64,000 nucleotides of DNA from Aquabacter sediminis (GCF_028863665.1 NZ_JARBFX010000014.1:49557-113556), one strand, 5' to 3'. Positions 44,323 through 53,071 are shown, numbered from the stretch's first letter. Notes: a model not told the origin generated them from the letters alone. A program made the numbers and translations.

Positions 44323-44366
44323 CACATACAGCGGCCATCAAGTCGGTTCAATGAAAGGCTTCGTAA
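44323..44366 (-). promoter_or_regulatory. promoter of precursor unit D-C-B-A with conserved 20-bp box
   Basis: On the minus strand TTGAAC (44351-44346), 17 bases, TATGTG (44328-44323), placing transcription start about 20 bases before the gene. The -35 element is the 3' end of a 20-bp sequence at 44347-44366, TTACSAAGCCTTTCRTTGAA, found again upstream of precursor F with 18 of 20 bases identical. Confidence 0.65.
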
Positions 44367-44653
44367 TTATAGATGTGCTTGAAGTAAGAAGCGTGACCTG
44401 AGCTTTCAGGGTGGCGCAAGCGTCGCGTTCGCAGGGGGGGAGATACGGGACGCCTGCCAGGCCATGAGGGGCGGCCCGCCATGACGGACGTCACGCGGAT
44501 CGCCCGTCTCCCCGATGGGGACCGTGCGACCGAAGCCCTCCTTGGGGGAGCCAGTCTCTGGCCGGGAGAAGGGGGCCTAAAGCGAGCGCCGGTTCGCCTC
44601 GCGCATGCGGATCACACAAGGAGAGCGAAACGCGCCCCGGATCGCCTCAGGAT
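44367..44653. other. intergenic region between the two precursor units
   Basis: About 290 bases upstream of the D promoter and downstream of precursor E. It is GC-rich and holds short imperfect hairpins but no T-run terminator. No frame in it carries a Nif11 leader, so I see no seventh precursor here. Confidence 0.45.
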
Positions 44654-44956
44654 CTAGCCGAACAACCGTCGCACCAGCCAGCCGAGGTCCCCCGCCGCGA
44701 AGTGCCCACCCTCGCCTGCGCCATGGAAGCGATATTGCGCGCCTCCCGCCACCTCCTGGAGGGCGGCATCTTCGAGTGGAGCAGGGGGCAGGGCTGCGGG
44801 CAGGTCATCCACCGACAACTCCACACCTGCCCCGAGCGCCGCCTGAAGAAACGCGTCCAGGCTCCCATTCCCGTTCGCCAAAGCGGACTCCAGGCGCGCC
44901 TTCAGGGCCGGGTCGGCGGCCGCCGCGGCGCGCAGCATTTCGAACGCGTCGGACAT
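44654..44956 (-). CDS. Nif11-like leader peptide precursor E
   Basis: A 100-residue putative precursor, second gene of the F-E unit, starting 20 bases after F. The leader runs MSDAFEMLRAAAAADPALKA, then SLDAFLQAALGAGVELSVDD, and ends ALQEVAGG. The predicted core starts AQYRFHGAGEGGHFAAGDLG and ends WLVRRLFG, Gly/His/aromatic-rich and Cys-free. Its end RRLFG parallels KKLFG of precursor F. Confidence 0.82.
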   Translation of the reverse strand: MSDAFEMLRAAAAADPALKARLESALANGNGSLDAFLQAALGAGVELSVDDLPAALPPAPLEDAALQEVAGGAQYRFHGAGEGGHFAAGDLGWLVRRLFG

Positions 44957-44976
44957 GTGCGTTACCTCTGTCAGGG

Positions 44977-45282
44977 TCAGCCGAACAGCTTTTTCCAGAT
45001 CTTGCTCCAGGCCTGCTTCTGCCATTCTATCGAAGGGATCTCACCGGGGCGCAGTCCGTGGATGGTCACGCCGCCCGAGACCTCCTCCAGCGCGTCCTCG
45101 TTCAGCGGTGCCGCGCCGATGGGCAAGTCCGCCTTTGATAAGGGGAAGCCAGCAGCCTGGGCGGCGGTCACGAACATGTCCGGCGTGAGCGGCGCATTCT
45201 CCGGCAGCGCGTCCCGCACCCGGGAGAGGACCTCCGGATCGGTCTCGATGGCGTCCAGAAAGGCCGAAAGCTTGTCGCTCAT
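44977..45282 (-). CDS. Nif11-like leader peptide precursor F
   Basis: A 101-residue putative precursor, first gene of the F-E unit. The leader reads MSDKLSAFLDAIETDPEVLS, then LTPDMFVTAAQAAGFPLSKA, and ends ALEEVSGG. The core begins VTIHGLRPGEIPSIEWQKQA and ends WSKIWKKLFG: cationic, amphipathic, Trp-rich and Cys-free. GGAG lies 8 bases before the ATG, and a promoter with the shared 20-bp box lies about 60 bases upstream. Confidence 0.85.
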   Translation of the reverse strand: MSDKLSAFLDAIETDPEVLSRVRDALPENAPLTPDMFVTAAQAAGFPLSKADLPIGAAPLNEDALEEVSGGVTIHGLRPGEIPSIEWQKQAWSKIWKKLFG

Positions 45283-45317
45283 GCTGGGTCTCCACCCGTT
45301 TGCAGCGTCATAGCAAG

Positions 45318-45362
45318 GTCATACCCGCGAGTGCTGGTCTTCTTCAACGAAAGGCTTGGTAA
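45318..45362 (-). promoter_or_regulatory. promoter of precursor unit F-E with conserved 20-bp box
   Basis: On the minus strand TTGAAG (45347-45342), 18 bases, TATGAC (45323-45318). The 20-bp box at 45343-45362 matches the one upstream of precursor D except at two positions and, as there, ends in the -35 element. Confidence 0.65.
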
Positions 45363-45566
45363 CATTGGCTCTTTTGCCCCTCGGGGTGATCTTGGCCGGG
45401 TGTCCTCACGGGAACGTGATTGCGTGGACCTGAGGCCATCCATGCCCTGCGGGAATGCGTCAACCCAGCGCCCTGCGCCCCCGCGCCATTGCATCGGGCC
45501 GCGATCGGTGGAAGCTGGACCGCGGATCAAGCCGCGGGCGTCCGGCCCTCGGGTGAGGGAGGATGC

Positions 45567-46574
45567 ATGTCGGCACATCAGAGCACGCCCGCCACGGGGG
45601 GCGTCACGCAGATCGCGCCCGGCCTTCTGCGGGTCACCGTGCCGCTGCCGTTTCCCCCCAGCGAGGTGAATGCCTGGCTGCTCGCCGACGAAGGCGGCTG
45701 GACGCTGGTGGATTCCGGCGTCGACGACGCCGCCACCCGCGCCCTTTTCACCGCCGTGCTGGCCCATCCCCTGCTGGGTGGGCTGCCGGTGAAGCGGCTG
45801 CTGGTCACCCATTTCCATCCCGATCATCTGGGCCTGTGCGGCTGGCTCCATGCGCGCACCGGCGCCCCGGTCCATATGGCCCGCACCGAGTGGCTCCAGG
45901 CCCGCACGCTGCTCGCCGAGCCCGCCCAGGCGGTCATTCCCCATATCGTGGACCATGGCCGCTGGTGCGCGGCGCCGGACGCCTATCTGGACATGGTGGA
46001 GCGGCGGGGGCTCATCTTCAATCGCTGGGTCACCGCGCTCCCCCATTCCTATGTGCGGATCAAGGAAGGTGACGAGCTGGACCTTGCCGGCACGCGCTGG
46101 CGGGTGCTGATCGGCGAGGGGCATGCGCCGGAAATGGTATGCCTGTTCAGTGCCGAGCGGAACATCCTGATCGCCGCCGACCAGATCCTCGGCCGCATCA
46201 CGCCGTTCATCGGGGTGTGGGCCGGCGAGCCCGAGGCTGATCCGCTCGGCCTGTTCCTGTCCTCGCTCACGCGCTTCGAGCCCTTGCCACGGGAGACCCT
46301 GGTCCTGCCCTCCCATGGCGAGCCCTTCTTCGGTCTGCACGCGCGGATCGGCGAACTGAAGGCGCACCACGAGGAGCGCCTCGCCAAGCTGCTGGACTTC
46401 TGCGCCACGCCGCGCACGGTGATGGAGGCGGCGAGCCTCCTGTTCCGCAAGCTGCCCACGGAGCAGGTCGGCTTCGGCATCGGAGAGGCGCTGGCCCATT
46501 TGCGCCATCTGGTGGTTCGGGGGCAGGTGAGCCTCGTCCAGGGCGCGCCGGTGGGCCTGTTCCAGCGGCTGTGA
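45567..46574 (+). CDS. MBL-fold metallo-hydrolase
   Basis: A 335-residue metallo-beta-lactamase-fold hydrolase with zinc motif THFHPDHLGLCGWL, a later His in GEGHAPEMVCLFS and an Asp in LIAADQILG. The C-terminal 70 residues form a winged-helix-like domain (TPRTVMEAASLLFRKL), as in the LACTB2/YcbL-like branch that acts on thioesters or glyoxalase-type substrates. The start at 45567 follows GAGGGAGG. It is divergent from the peptide precursor genes, and no link to them is evident. Confidence 0.87.
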   Translation: MSAHQSTPATGGVTQIAPGLLRVTVPLPFPPSEVNAWLLADEGGWTLVDSGVDDAATRALFTAVLAHPLLGGLPVKRLLVTHFHPDHLGLCGWLHARTGAPVHMARTEWLQARTLLAEPAQAVIPHIVDHGRWCAAPDAYLDMVERRGLIFNRWVTALPHSYVRIKEGDELDLAGTRWRVLIGEGHAPEMVCLFSAERNILIAADQILGRITPFIGVWAGEPEADPLGLFLSSLTRFEPLPRETLVLPSHGEPFFGLHARIGELKAHHEERLAKLLDFCATPRTVMEAASLLFRKLPTEQVGFGIGEALAHLRHLVVRGQVSLVQGAPVGLFQRL

Positions 46575-46845
46575 GCGGCCCTTAAGACAGGTCCTAGGCG
46601 ACAGGCCCTTGGAAGCGCGCCCGCAAACGCGCCGGGCTTCCGCGTGTGTTCAGTATCCTTCTTGATAGAAATTGTTGACCAAGGATAAGCGGGATTGCCG
46701 CGGGTGAAAACGGCGCTTTGCCGATCGAATTACATATGTTTTCGTGGCAGGGAATTGCCTGCCAAGCTGTCAATTCTGCTTTGAAATCCAGGAGGGTGCC
46801 TCTATAGGACGGTCACGTCCTGCTGCCCCATCGGACATTCCCCGC

Positions 46846-47772
46846 GTGACCATCTATCTGCCGATCGCCGAGATGCCGGCGGCCATCTTCACCCTGTTCG
46901 CCATGGGATTGGCGGTAGGCTTCATCTCCGGAATGTTCGGCGTGGGCGGCGGCTTCCTCATGACGCCCCTGCTCATCTTCGCCGGCGTGCCGGCCGCCGT
47001 CTCGGTGGCGAGCGTGTCCGCCCACATGGCGGCCTCGTCCTTTTCCGGGGCGCTCTCCTATCTGCGCAAGGGCCTCATCGACCTGCCGCTGGCCGGGGTG
47101 CTGCTGGCGGGCGGCTTTGCCGGGACGGGGCTCGGGGTCGGCGCCTTCACGCTGCTGCGGGCCTACGGGCAGATCGATTTCGCCATCCGCGTGTCCTATG
47201 TGCTGCTGCTGTCGGGCATCGGCACCATGATGCTGGTGGAAAGCGTGCGCGCCATCGTGCGGTCCCGGGGCGGGCGGCCCGCCACCGTGCGGCGGCCGGG
47301 CACCCATGGCTGGTTCCTGCGGCTGCCCTGGAAGATGCGCTTCCGCCGCTCGCGCATCTATGTCTCCGTGCTGCCGGTGATCGCGCTGGGGCTGGGCATC
47401 GGCTTCCTCGGAGCGGTCCTGGGCGTGGGCGGCGGCTTCCTGCTGGTGCCGGGTCTCATCTATCTGCTGCGCGTGCCCACCCAGACCTCGGTGGGCACCT
47501 CGCTGGTGCTCACGCTGGCCACCATGACGGCCGCCACCATTCTCCAGGCCACCTTCAACGGCACGGTGGATGCCATCCTCGCCTTGATCCTGGTGATCGG
47601 CGGCACGGTGGGCGCCCAGTTCGGCGCCCGCGCCGGGCAGACCTTGAAGGCGGAACACCTGCGTCTTCTCCTGGCGCTCCTGGTGCTGGCGGTGGGCCTG
47701 CGGGTGGGGATGGACCTGGTGCGCCCGCCCGCCGATCCCTATGCGGTCACGATCCGGGAGGGGCGGCTGTGA
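46846..47772 (+). CDS. sulfite exporter TauE/SafE (TSUP) family transporter
   Basis: A 308-residue membrane protein with about eight helices. The two TSUP repeats are marked by GFISGMFGVGGGFLMTP and GFLGAVLGVGGGFLLVP. The start is taken at GTG 46846, which gives the family N-terminus VTIYLPIAEMPA; upstream sequence in frame looks non-coding. It overlaps by 4 bases with a TIGR02186 gene, a pairing often seen in alphaproteobacteria and suggestive of a transporter with an exported partner. Anion substrate (sulfite, sulfonate or similar) not determined. Confidence 0.9.
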   Translation: MTIYLPIAEMPAAIFTLFAMGLAVGFISGMFGVGGGFLMTPLLIFAGVPAAVSVASVSAHMAASSFSGALSYLRKGLIDLPLAGVLLAGGFAGTGLGVGAFTLLRAYGQIDFAIRVSYVLLLSGIGTMMLVESVRAIVRSRGGRPATVRRPGTHGWFLRLPWKMRFRRSRIYVSVLPVIALGLGIGFLGAVLGVGGGFLLVPGLIYLLRVPTQTSVGTSLVLTLATMTAATILQATFNGTVDAILALILVIGGTVGAQFGARAGQTLKAEHLRLLLALLVLAVGLRVGMDLVRPPADPYAVTIREGRL

Positions 47773-48542
47773 TCCGGCGCCTCCTCGCCTTCGTCCTCGG
47801 CCTGCTGGCGTGCGCCGGATCGGTTGGGACAGCCAGCGCCCAGCGGCTCATCCTGTCCGTGTCGCAGCCGGAGGTGCTCATCACCTCCAATTTCGCCGGG
47901 GCCGACCTCGTTCTGTTCGGCGTGGTGGAGGGCGCCGCGCAGGCCGGGCCGAGATATGATTTCGCCGTCACGGTGCGCGGCCCGCAGGAGGACTTCGTCA
48001 CCTGGCGCAAGTCGCGCGTGGCGGGCATCTACATCAATACGGACAGCCGCACCTTCGTGGACGCCCCGGCCGTGCTGGCGGTGGCCACCAACCGGCCGGC
48101 GAGCGACATCGCCCCGCCCGAGGTGCTGCGGCGGGAACAGGTGGGCCTGTCCCGCAACATCTTCCTCCAGCGCGTCGGGCCCGACTTTGCCGACGTGGTG
48201 CCGGACGACCCGTTCCGCCTGGCCTTCCTGCGCATCAAGCAGGCGGACGGGCTCTATAGCGAGGAGCCCAACGGGGTGCTGCTCCTGTCGCCCCAGGTGT
48301 TCCGCACCAGCTTCCGCATCCCCGCTTCCGCCCCGGTGGGGGTGTACGACGTGACCGTGAAGCTGTTCGCCGAGGGCCAGATGCTGGCCAGCGCTTCGAC
48401 CTCGGTGGTGGTGCGCAAGTCCGGCTTCGGCCAGCAGATCGCCGCCCTGGCCGAGCAGCACGGCTTCCTCTACGGGCTGTGCGTCGCCTGTGGGGCCCTT
48501 GCCATCGGGCTTGGCGCGAACTTCGTCTTCCGCAAGGACTGA
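47769..48542 (+). CDS. TIGR02186 family protein (Alph_Pro_TM), TSUP partner
   Basis: A 257-residue protein with a cleaved signal peptide (hydrophobic 6-22, cleavage after ASAQ), a periplasmic domain and one C-terminal membrane helix (about 229-250), then RKD. Blocks such as LILSVSQPEVLITSNFAGAD and the FRxxFRIPAxAPVGVYxV region (FRIPASAPVGVYDV) fit the family. Function unknown; translationally coupled to the TauE/SafE gene. Confidence 0.85.
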   Translation: MIRRLLAFVLGLLACAGSVGTASAQRLILSVSQPEVLITSNFAGADLVLFGVVEGAAQAGPRYDFAVTVRGPQEDFVTWRKSRVAGIYINTDSRTFVDAPAVLAVATNRPASDIAPPEVLRREQVGLSRNIFLQRVGPDFADVVPDDPFRLAFLRIKQADGLYSEEPNGVLLLSPQVFRTSFRIPASAPVGVYDVTVKLFAEGQMLASASTSVVVRKSGFGQQIAALAEQHGFLYGLCVACGALAIGLGANFVFRKD

Positions 48543-49174
48543 CCGCCTCCGCGCGTTCCCCCGGCACCTCGCCAGCTCCCGGAAGAGCCGAAAACCCCAC
48601 GTCTGTCGAAGCACATAGAGGGCTCCGGGCAGGTGGATCGTGGCCTTGCATACCAGAGCGCGCGCCGCTTGCCGGCCTTGCGGCGGTCAACCTCCAGCGC
48701 CGTACTGTATTTTATATGCAACCAGCGGATGAACTTCTTCCGGAACGGCATGATGTTTTCGCCAGTGTTTCCGATATGGACGCATCTCTTCTGGAGACCT
48801 GAATTTGTCTCTTGCGATGAGATGCCTTTGGAGACAAAGAATGCAGCAGCGGAAAGGCCGCAGTTCCCCGTCGGCATGACGGTGGACGCGGCGCGAAATT
48901 CGACTTCCGGATGTCAAGCCCTGACCGGCATCCGGAGGGTCGGGGCGGTGTGTTGAACAGACATGCCGTCCCGTGCCGCCCGCTCTGCCTTCTCCGGCCT
49001 GTCTTCTTCGCGCTGTCTTCTTCGCCCATCCGGCCACATCCCCTCTTCAACCCGCCATGGTTCGCGGGTTAGATGCGCGGGAGCCGGGTCCGATGCGTTC
49101 GGGGACCCGTCTCTTTCAACCGGACAGAAGGCGATCCGCGCGGGGGTGCGGGGCGCCGATCGAGGGGAGGGCAC
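48543..49174. other. intergenic region without a convincing gene
   Basis: About 630 bases, the longest gap in the window. The part from 48700 to 48900 is AT-richer than its surroundings, with TATTTTATAT near 48710. A minus-strand frame starting MPFRKKFIRWLHIKYSTALE is present but lacks a ribosome-binding site and any recognisable family. I see no RNA gene. Confidence 0.4.
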
Positions 49175-49960
49175 ATGGCCGCCGGAGACGTTTCCATCAG
49201 CGTGGAGGGGGGCATCGCCCGTCTGGTCCTCACCAATCCCGAGCGGCGCAATGCCATTTCCAGCGCCATGTGGCGCGCCCTCTCCGCCTTCGCGGCGGAG
49301 GCGGCGGGGCGTGCTGACATCCGCGTGGCGCTGCTGCGGGGGGAGGGCACGCTGGCCTTTTCCGGCGGCGCCGACATTTCCGACTTTTCCGCCGCCCGCT
49401 CCGATGCCTCGGGCGCGCAGAGCTATGACGAACTGGTGGAAAGCGCCTGCGCCGCCATCGAGGCCATTCCCTTTCCGGTCGTCTCCCTCATCCATGGCGC
49501 CTGCGTGGGGGCGGGGGCGGCGCTCGCGGCCAGCTGCGACCTGCGCATCGCCGCCGACAATGCCTTCTTCGCCATTCCCGCCGCCCGCCTCGGCCTTGGC
49601 TATGATCCGCGCGGCGTCGCCCGCCTGGTGCGCGCCTATGGCAGCCAGACCGTGCGCCAGCTTTTCTACGGCGCCGAGCGGCTCGATGCGGCCCGCGCTT
49701 TCGCCATGGGCGCGCTCGATCATCTGGCCGGGCCGGAGGAGGTGGACGCCCTCGCCGATCGTCTGGTCGGACGCATCGCCGAGAACGCGCCGCTCACCTT
49801 GCGCGCCGCCAAGCTCTCCATCCGCGCCGCCACGGGCGCGGGCGGGCAGGTGGCCGCCGAGGCGCGGCGCCTGACGACCCTCGCCAATGGCAGCGCCGAC
49901 TATCGCGAGGGCCGCCTCGCCTTCGCCGAGAAACGCGCGCCCCGCTTCACCGGCGTCTGA
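49175..49960 (+). CDS. enoyl-CoA hydratase/isomerase family (crotonase-fold) protein
   Basis: A 261-residue crotonase-fold protein. Oxyanion-hole segments AFSGGADISDF and HGACVGAGAALAASCDLRIA are intact, so it should bind acyl-CoA. The two glutamates that catalyse hydration in classical enoyl-CoA hydratase are replaced: the PExxLG-type region reads IPAARLGLGYDP and the second site reads TVRQLFYG. It is therefore probably an isomerase, hydrolase or other crotonase-family activity rather than a hydratase. GAGGGGAGG precedes the ATG. Confidence 0.85.
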   Translation: MAAGDVSISVEGGIARLVLTNPERRNAISSAMWRALSAFAAEAAGRADIRVALLRGEGTLAFSGGADISDFSAARSDASGAQSYDELVESACAAIEAIPFPVVSLIHGACVGAGAALAASCDLRIAADNAFFAIPAARLGLGYDPRGVARLVRAYGSQTVRQLFYGAERLDAARAFAMGALDHLAGPEEVDALADRLVGRIAENAPLTLRAAKLSIRAATGAGGQVAAEARRLTTLANGSADYREGRLAFAEKRAPRFTGV

Positions 49961-50057
49961 GGTCCGGGCCGGGACTTGCCGGTGGATCATTGCCACCGGC
50001 GCCCGGATCCCCGTTGCGTTTTCATCGCGGGTGTGGATATGGTCCGCGCCCGCGCAT

Positions 50058-50132
50058 TGGGGCGTAGCCAAGTGGTAAGGCAGGGGATTTTGATTCCCCC
50101 ATTCCCAGGTTCGAATCCTGGCGCCCCAGCCA
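50058..50132 (+). tRNA. tRNA-Gln(TTG)
   Basis: A 75-nt cloverleaf starting TGGGGCG and ending CGCCCCA plus GCCA. Anticodon arm GGGGA-TTTTGAT-TCCCC gives anticodon TTG, reading CAA (and CAG by wobble). T-arm CCAGG-TTCGAAT-CCTGG. CCA is encoded. Confidence 0.97.
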
Positions 50133-50164
50133 CGCCCCTCCCTTCAAATCCCGGGCAAAGACCG

Positions 50165-51097
50165 ATGCGCGAGGCCCTCGTCTTTCACAGCGAACTGGAT
50201 GCCGCGGCTCCCTGGGTGGAGGCGCTTAACGCCGAGCTGCCCGACCTCGACGTGCGGGTCTCGCCAGATGGGGGCGACCCGGAGGCCGTGCGCTATGCGC
50301 TGGTGTGGAAGCCGCCGCACGGCTTCTTCGCGCCCTTCGTCAACCTCCGGCTGGTCATCAATCTGGGTGCCGGCGTCGATGCGCTGGTGGCGCGGGACGA
50401 TTTGCCGCCCGTGCCCATCACGCGCATTTCCGATCCCGACATGTCGCGGATGATGGCCTCCTTCGTGCTGATGGCGGTGCTGCGCCATGCGCGCGACATT
50501 CCGCTGTTCGAGAAGGCACAGCGGGAGGGGCGGTGGCACTATGTGCAGCCCCGCCCGGCGGACGAGATTTCCGTGGGCGTGCTGGGCCTGGGCGAACTGG
50601 GCGGAACGGCGGCGGCCGAGATCGCGCGCCAGGGTTTTCGCGTCTCCGGCTGGTCGCGCACCCCCAAGGACATCCCCGGCGTCACCTGCGTGAACGGAAT
50701 GGAGGCGCTGCCGGGCTTTCTCAGCGCGAACGAAATCCTGGTGGTGATGCTGCCGCTCACCCCGGCCACCCGCCACATCCTGAATGCCGAGACGCTGGCG
50801 CTGCTGCCGCAGGGCGCCAAGCTCATCAATGTGGCGCGGGGCGCCATCATCGACGAGCCGGCGCTCGTGGCGGCGCTGGCCTCCAGCGCGCTGGGCGGGG
50901 CGACGCTGGATGTGTTCGAGACCGAGCCTCTGCCGGCGCAAAGCCCGCTCTGGGGCATGGAGAATGTGCTGATCACGCCGCATCTGGCCTCCACCGCCAT
51001 CCCGAAATCGGGGGCGGCGCAGATTGCGGACAACATTCGCCGCATCCGGGCAGGGCAGGGCGTTGCCAATTTGGTGGACCCCAAGCGGGGGTATTGA
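50165..51097 (+). CDS. ghrA: glyoxylate/hydroxypyruvate reductase A
   Basis: A 310-residue D-2-hydroxyacid dehydrogenase that reduces glyoxylate and hydroxypyruvate with NADPH. It has the nucleotide-binding GVLGLGELGGTAA, followed by SGWSRTPKD at the NADP-specificity position, the catalytic Arg in INVARGAIID, and Glu/His in ETEPLP and ITPHLAS. Starts at 50165, 33 bases after tRNA-Gln; the tRNA and this gene may share a transcript. Confidence 0.9.
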   Translation: MREALVFHSELDAAAPWVEALNAELPDLDVRVSPDGGDPEAVRYALVWKPPHGFFAPFVNLRLVINLGAGVDALVARDDLPPVPITRISDPDMSRMMASFVLMAVLRHARDIPLFEKAQREGRWHYVQPRPADEISVGVLGLGELGGTAAAEIARQGFRVSGWSRTPKDIPGVTCVNGMEALPGFLSANEILVVMLPLTPATRHILNAETLALLPQGAKLINVARGAIIDEPALVAALASSALGGATLDVFETEPLPAQSPLWGMENVLITPHLASTAIPKSGAAQIADNIRRIRAGQGVANLVDPKRGY

Positions 51098-51180
51098 GGC
51101 CCGCTGAAATTGCGAGCCGGCGCCACAAGTCCGCCAAACCTTGCGTGCACCTTACGTAGGTGCATGCGAGAAAGAGACCG

Positions 51181-51459
51181 ATGAACCGTTTCCTGAGCAC
51201 CTTGCGCGCCGCCGGACTGATCGTGGCGGGTGGCGTCGTCGCGGCGATCCTCTTCGCCCTCCTCGGCTCCCTGCTGGTGGCCGCCGGCATCGTGCTGGCC
51301 GTGGCCGTGGTGGTGGGAGGTCTGCATTTCCTGTTCTTCGGGCGCGGCAAGGTCAACGTGAACGTCACGCGCTACCAGACCTCGCCCGACGGCTATGAGA
51401 TGATCGACATCACCCCGCCCCGTGCCCCGCGCCGCCCGCGCAACGGCGAGAAGGCCTGA
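51181..51459 (+). CDS. small membrane protein, function unknown
   Basis: A 92-residue protein with one long hydrophobic stretch (about residues 12-53, probably two helices as a hairpin), then a short hydrophilic tail rich in Arg/Pro (RAPRRPRNGEK). GAAAGAGACC precedes the ATG. I recognise no domain. The tail includes TRYQTSPDGYEMIDITPP. Confidence 0.65.
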   Translation: MNRFLSTLRAAGLIVAGGVVAAILFALLGSLLVAAGIVLAVAVVVGGLHFLFFGRGKVNVNVTRYQTSPDGYEMIDITPPRAPRRPRNGEKA

Positions 51460-51480
51460 GGAAATCCTGGCCGAACGGGG

Positions 51481-52083
51481 TCAGCGCGGCGTCGCGAGGA
51501 CCTTGAGGAGGCGCGCCAGTCCATGGGCGCGGCGAACCCGGTCGATGCGGGCCACCGGCCCGCGTCCCGGCAAATGGATGAACACAACCGGCGTTCCCGC
51601 ATCCCGCAGGACGGAAAGCGCCGTGTAATAGGCTCCATTGCACAGATAGCGTCCCGCATCCCGCGAGACCGCGGCTTTCACACCCGCCGTCCGGAGCGCC
51701 TGGAGCAGGCGGGCAGGGGAAGCGGTCGTGGCGCACACATCCGGGCCTGCAGGCTGCAAGGCCCGCTGGGGCGCATGGCGCCGCGCGGCATCGGGAAAGG
51801 GGCTGGCGGCATTCACAGCCCGCACTTCCACATTCACCACCCGTCGACGGGCGGCGACGCCCAGCAGCAGCACCGCGTCCGGCTGAAGCCGCCGCACGGT
51901 CTGCGCCAGATGGGGCAACGCGTTCCACCGGGTCGGCAGGATCTCCAGGTGACGGTCGAGGCCATCGAGAAGAGGCCGTCGCAGCCGCGCCAGGTCGATC
52001 GCGGCGATCTGCGAGGGGTTGCGCGGTACGCCGGGAAAGGGGCCGAAGCCGCAGATGAGGACGGTGCGGGCCGGCGCGCCCAT
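51481..52083 (-). CDS. pyroglutamyl-peptidase I family protein (peptidase C15)
   Basis: A 200-residue cysteine peptidase expected to remove N-terminal pyroglutamate. It starts with ICGFGPFPGVPRNPSQ (family GFGPF..N.S), and the catalytic Glu is likely in NVEVRAVN, the Cys in AGRYLCNGAYYTAL and the His in VVFIHLPG. It is a little shorter than the usual 210-215. The gene runs head-to-tail 1 base before meaB ends and may be co-transcribed with it. Confidence 0.85.
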   Translation of the reverse strand: MGAPARTVLICGFGPFPGVPRNPSQIAAIDLARLRRPLLDGLDRHLEILPTRWNALPHLAQTVRRLQPDAVLLLGVAARRRVVNVEVRAVNAASPFPDAARRHAPQRALQPAGPDVCATTASPARLLQALRTAGVKAAVSRDAGRYLCNGAYYTALSVLRDAGTPVVFIHLPGRGPVARIDRVRRAHGLARLLKVLATPR

Positions 52084-52084
52084 C

Positions 52085-53071
52085 CTACAAGCCTATGAGG
52101 GCGGCAATCTCGTTGGCCGCCAGGGTGGGCGCCAAGGTGCCCTCCGCCACTTCGCGCTCCAGCGTCGGCAGGCGGGCTTTGATGGCGGGATCGGAGGCGA
52201 CGCGGGCGGCGAGGCGCTCCTGGAGCAGTGTCCACATCCAGCGCACCTGCTGCGCCCGGCGGGTGGCCGTGAAGGTGCCGACCGCCTCGCACTTGCTGCG
52301 ATGGAGCAGCACCTGCTCCCACACCTGGGGAATGCCGTCGCCGGTCAGGCCGGAATAGGTGAGCACGGGGGGCGACCAATGGGCCTGGCGCGAGCCGAGC
52401 AGGTGCAAGGCGGCGCGATACTCGCCCGCCGCCGCGCGGGCGCGGTTCACATTGTCGCCGTCCGCCTTGTTGACGGCGACGATATCGGCAAGCTCCAGCA
52501 CGCCCTTCTTGATGCCCTGCAATTCATCGCCCGCGCCGGGCAGCATAAGCACGAGGAAGGTGTCGGTGAGATCGGCCACCGCCGTCTCGGACTGGCCGAC
52601 CCCCACCGTCTCCACCAGAACCACGTCGAAGCCGGCGGCCTCGCACAGGAGCATGGTCTCGCGCGTCTTGGCGGCGATGCCGCCCAGCGTGCCGCCGGAG
52701 GGGGAGGGGCGAACGAAGGCGGCAGGGTCCACGGACAGGCGCGACATGCGCGTCTTGTCGCCCAGGATCGAGCCGCCGGTGCGGGTGGAGGAGGGGTCCA
52801 CCGCCAGCACCGCCACCTTGTGGCCCTGGCCGGTGAGATAGGTGCCGAGCGCGTCGATGGTGGTGGACTTGCCCACGCCGGGCACGCCGGTGATGCCCAC
52901 ACGATAGGCCTTGCCGGTGCGGGGCAGGAGGGACTGCAGAAGCGCCTGCGCGCGTGCGCGATGATCGGCCCGCCGGGATTCGATCAGCGTGATGGCCCGG
53001 GCCAGCGCGGCCCGCTCGCCCCGCGCCACGCGCTCGGCCAAGGCGGCATCGTCTTCGTGCGGACGCGTCAT
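52085..53071 (-). CDS. meaB: methylmalonyl-CoA mutase-associated GTPase
   Basis: G3E-family GTPase chaperone (MeaB/ArgK) that protects and gates cobalamin loading of methylmalonyl-CoA mutase. The 328-residue protein has P-loop [12 protein letters not shown], switch regions [18 protein letters not shown] and [10 protein letters not shown], and base-specificity NKAD. The mutase genes are not in the window. Together with cobT it indicates B12-dependent metabolism. Confidence 0.95.
   Translation of the reverse strand: MTRPHEDDAALAERVARGERAALARAITLIESRRADHRARAQALLQSLLPRTGKAYRVGITGVPGVGKSTTIDALGTYLTGQGHKVAVLAVDPSSTRTGGSILGDKTRMSRLSVDPAAFVRPSPSGGTLGGIAAKTRETMLLCEAAGFDVVLVETVGVGQSETAVADLTDTFLVLMLPGAGDELQGIKKGVLELADIVAVNKADGDNVNRARAAAGEYRAALHLLGSRQAHWSPPVLTYSGLTGDGIPQVWEQVLLHRSKCEAVGTFTATRRAQQVRWMWTLLQERLAARVASDPAIKARLPTLEREVAEGTLAPTLAANEIAALIGL

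Noticed and set aside
45567..46574. MBL hydrolase as a processing or immunity gene of the peptide array
   Set aside because: It is divergently transcribed, lacks the 20-bp box in its own direction, and resembles widespread thioester/lactone hydrolases; adjacency alone is not enough.
48470..48877. Minus-strand frame containing MPFRKKFIRWLHIKYSTALE
   Set aside because: No ribosome-binding site, overlaps the end of the TIGR02186 gene, and becomes Arg/Gly/Ser-rich; kept only as a note because its AT-richer start is unusual.
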